This document shows positions 5,885-6,200 of a stretch of 6,200 nt of DNA, in pieces. Under the pieces are notes generated by a model. It was not told where the DNA came from. It made no database searches and worked only from the letters and a program-made list of their open reading frames with translations. The DNA is from JBFXDW01 sp050180745. Its GTDB lineage: Bacteria; Pseudomonadota; Alphaproteobacteria; UBA9219. The stretch's first letter is position 1. Every line of letters starts with the position of its first letter. Where the stretch lies: contig JBFXDW010000105.1 of assembly GCA_050180745.1 (NCBI GenBank), positions 1 to 6,200 on the forward strand, in the 5' to 3' direction. Position numbers and translations under genes: made by a program.

Positions 5885-6060
5885 AGGATTTAGCAATCAG
5901 CATTCAGGATTCAGGGGGGCTTCCTTTGCGTTTCTCTCCCAAACTATAACTATATCTCCGTCATTCCCTCATGCGCGGGAATGACGGGACAAGGGGAAAG
6001 GTCAAAGAGCGAACTGTAAAGAAAGCCCCCCTGAATCCTGAATGCTGAATCCTGAATCCT
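5885..6060. repeat. 176-base imperfect palindrome between uvrD and the NrdJ-like gene
   Basis: One centre of symmetry (between 5972 and 5973) explains two nested structures. The outer arms 5885-5927 and 6018-6060 pair at 39 of 43 positions, including a run of six G against six C. Weaker pairing continues inward to about 5938/6007. The inner hairpin 5958-5968/5977-5987 has 11 perfect pairs. The outer arms are built from short degenerate ATTCAG/GGATTCAG units. The right end falls inside the uvrD stop codon. It may end uvrD transcription, or it may be a non-autonomous mobile element of the MITE type; no flanking target duplication is obvious. Confidence 0.75.
5958..5987. repeat. Dispersed-type hairpin repeat at the centre of the long palindrome
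   Basis: CCGTCATTCCC and GGGAATGACGG pair perfectly over 11 bases around an eight-base centre. This 'GTCATTCC...GGAATGAC' form is a widespread intergenic palindrome type in proteobacteria. It lies downstream of uvrD in the minus direction but lacks a clear T-run after the stem, so a terminator role is only possible. Confidence 0.6.
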
Positions 6061-6200
6061 ACCTGTTACCTGCTACCTGACTTACAAAACGATCAATCAC
6101 CTTTTTACGGCCCGCGTCGTCAAAGGAGATTTCAAGCTTATCTCCTTCAATGCGAATAATCGTGCCTGCGCCGAATTTAGCGTGCGCAACGCGCATGCCC
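6059..6200 (-). CDS. uvrD: UvrD/PcrA-type DNA helicase II, C-terminal 46 residues
   Basis: Partial gene running in from the right edge on the minus strand. The visible residues GMRVAHAKFGAGTI, IEGDKLEISFDDAGRKKV and IDRFV match the small Tudor-like domain at the C-terminus of UvrD/PcrA superfamily 1 helicases. That domain has the pattern G..V.H.KFG.G, then V.F...G.K....F. In the family it contacts RNA polymerase or other repair partners; full UvrD unwinds DNA in excision and mismatch repair. The motor domains lie outside the window. The last residues (VSQVAGNR) are encoded by a short repeated unit (AGGTAGCAGGTAACAGGTAG), and the TAG stop overlaps the end of the long palindrome. Confidence 0.85.
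   Translation of the reverse strand, partial: GMRVAHAKFGAGTIIRIEGDKLEISFDDAGRKKVIDRFVSQVAGNR

Overview
The window reads as chromosomal DNA of an alphaproteobacterium-like organism of moderate GC (estimated by eye, not computed). NuoM, NuoN, the YibQ-type deacetylase and the UvrD tail all look alphaproteobacterial. The large minus-strand gene resembles the long class II ribonucleotide reductase (NrdJ) common in that group. The spacers are rich in short palindromic and tandem repeats, as in several host-associated or predatory alphaproteobacterial lineages. I cannot name the genus.

Layout. Positions 1-2324 (+) are the end of the complex I operon: the C-terminal part of nuoM, then nuoN, joined by a one-base TAATG overlap. 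After 41 bases comes a membrane-anchored divergent polysaccharide deacetylase of the YibQ family (2366-3358, +). A convergent spacer (3359-3651) holds two REP-like hairpins in perfect inverted orientation, probably a two-way transcription stop. On the minus strand, 3652-5709 encodes a 685-residue protein clearly derived from adenosylcobalamin-dependent ribonucleotide reductase. The radical/active-site segments, the substrate-phosphate motif and the C-terminal cysteine-bearing region are missing or replaced. Its upstream spacer (5710-6058) holds a ribosome binding site, a leader hairpin, a promoter-like pair, two NrdR-box-like palindromes 31 bases apart, an exact DnaA-box sequence and a 176-base imperfect palindrome. 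The window ends in the last 46 codons of a UvrD-type helicase (minus strand).

How the parts fit. NuoM and NuoN are proton-pumping membrane subunits of one enzyme and are co-transcribed. The most interesting unit is the ribonucleotide reductase-like gene with its control region. The paired NrdR boxes suggest it is still expressed together with deoxyribonucleotide synthesis, although the encoded protein looks unable to reduce ribonucleotides. A regulatory, scaffolding or decoy role beside a true NrdJ encoded elsewhere is the main hypothesis. Its last ~40 residues look frameshifted, so slow decay is the competing explanation.
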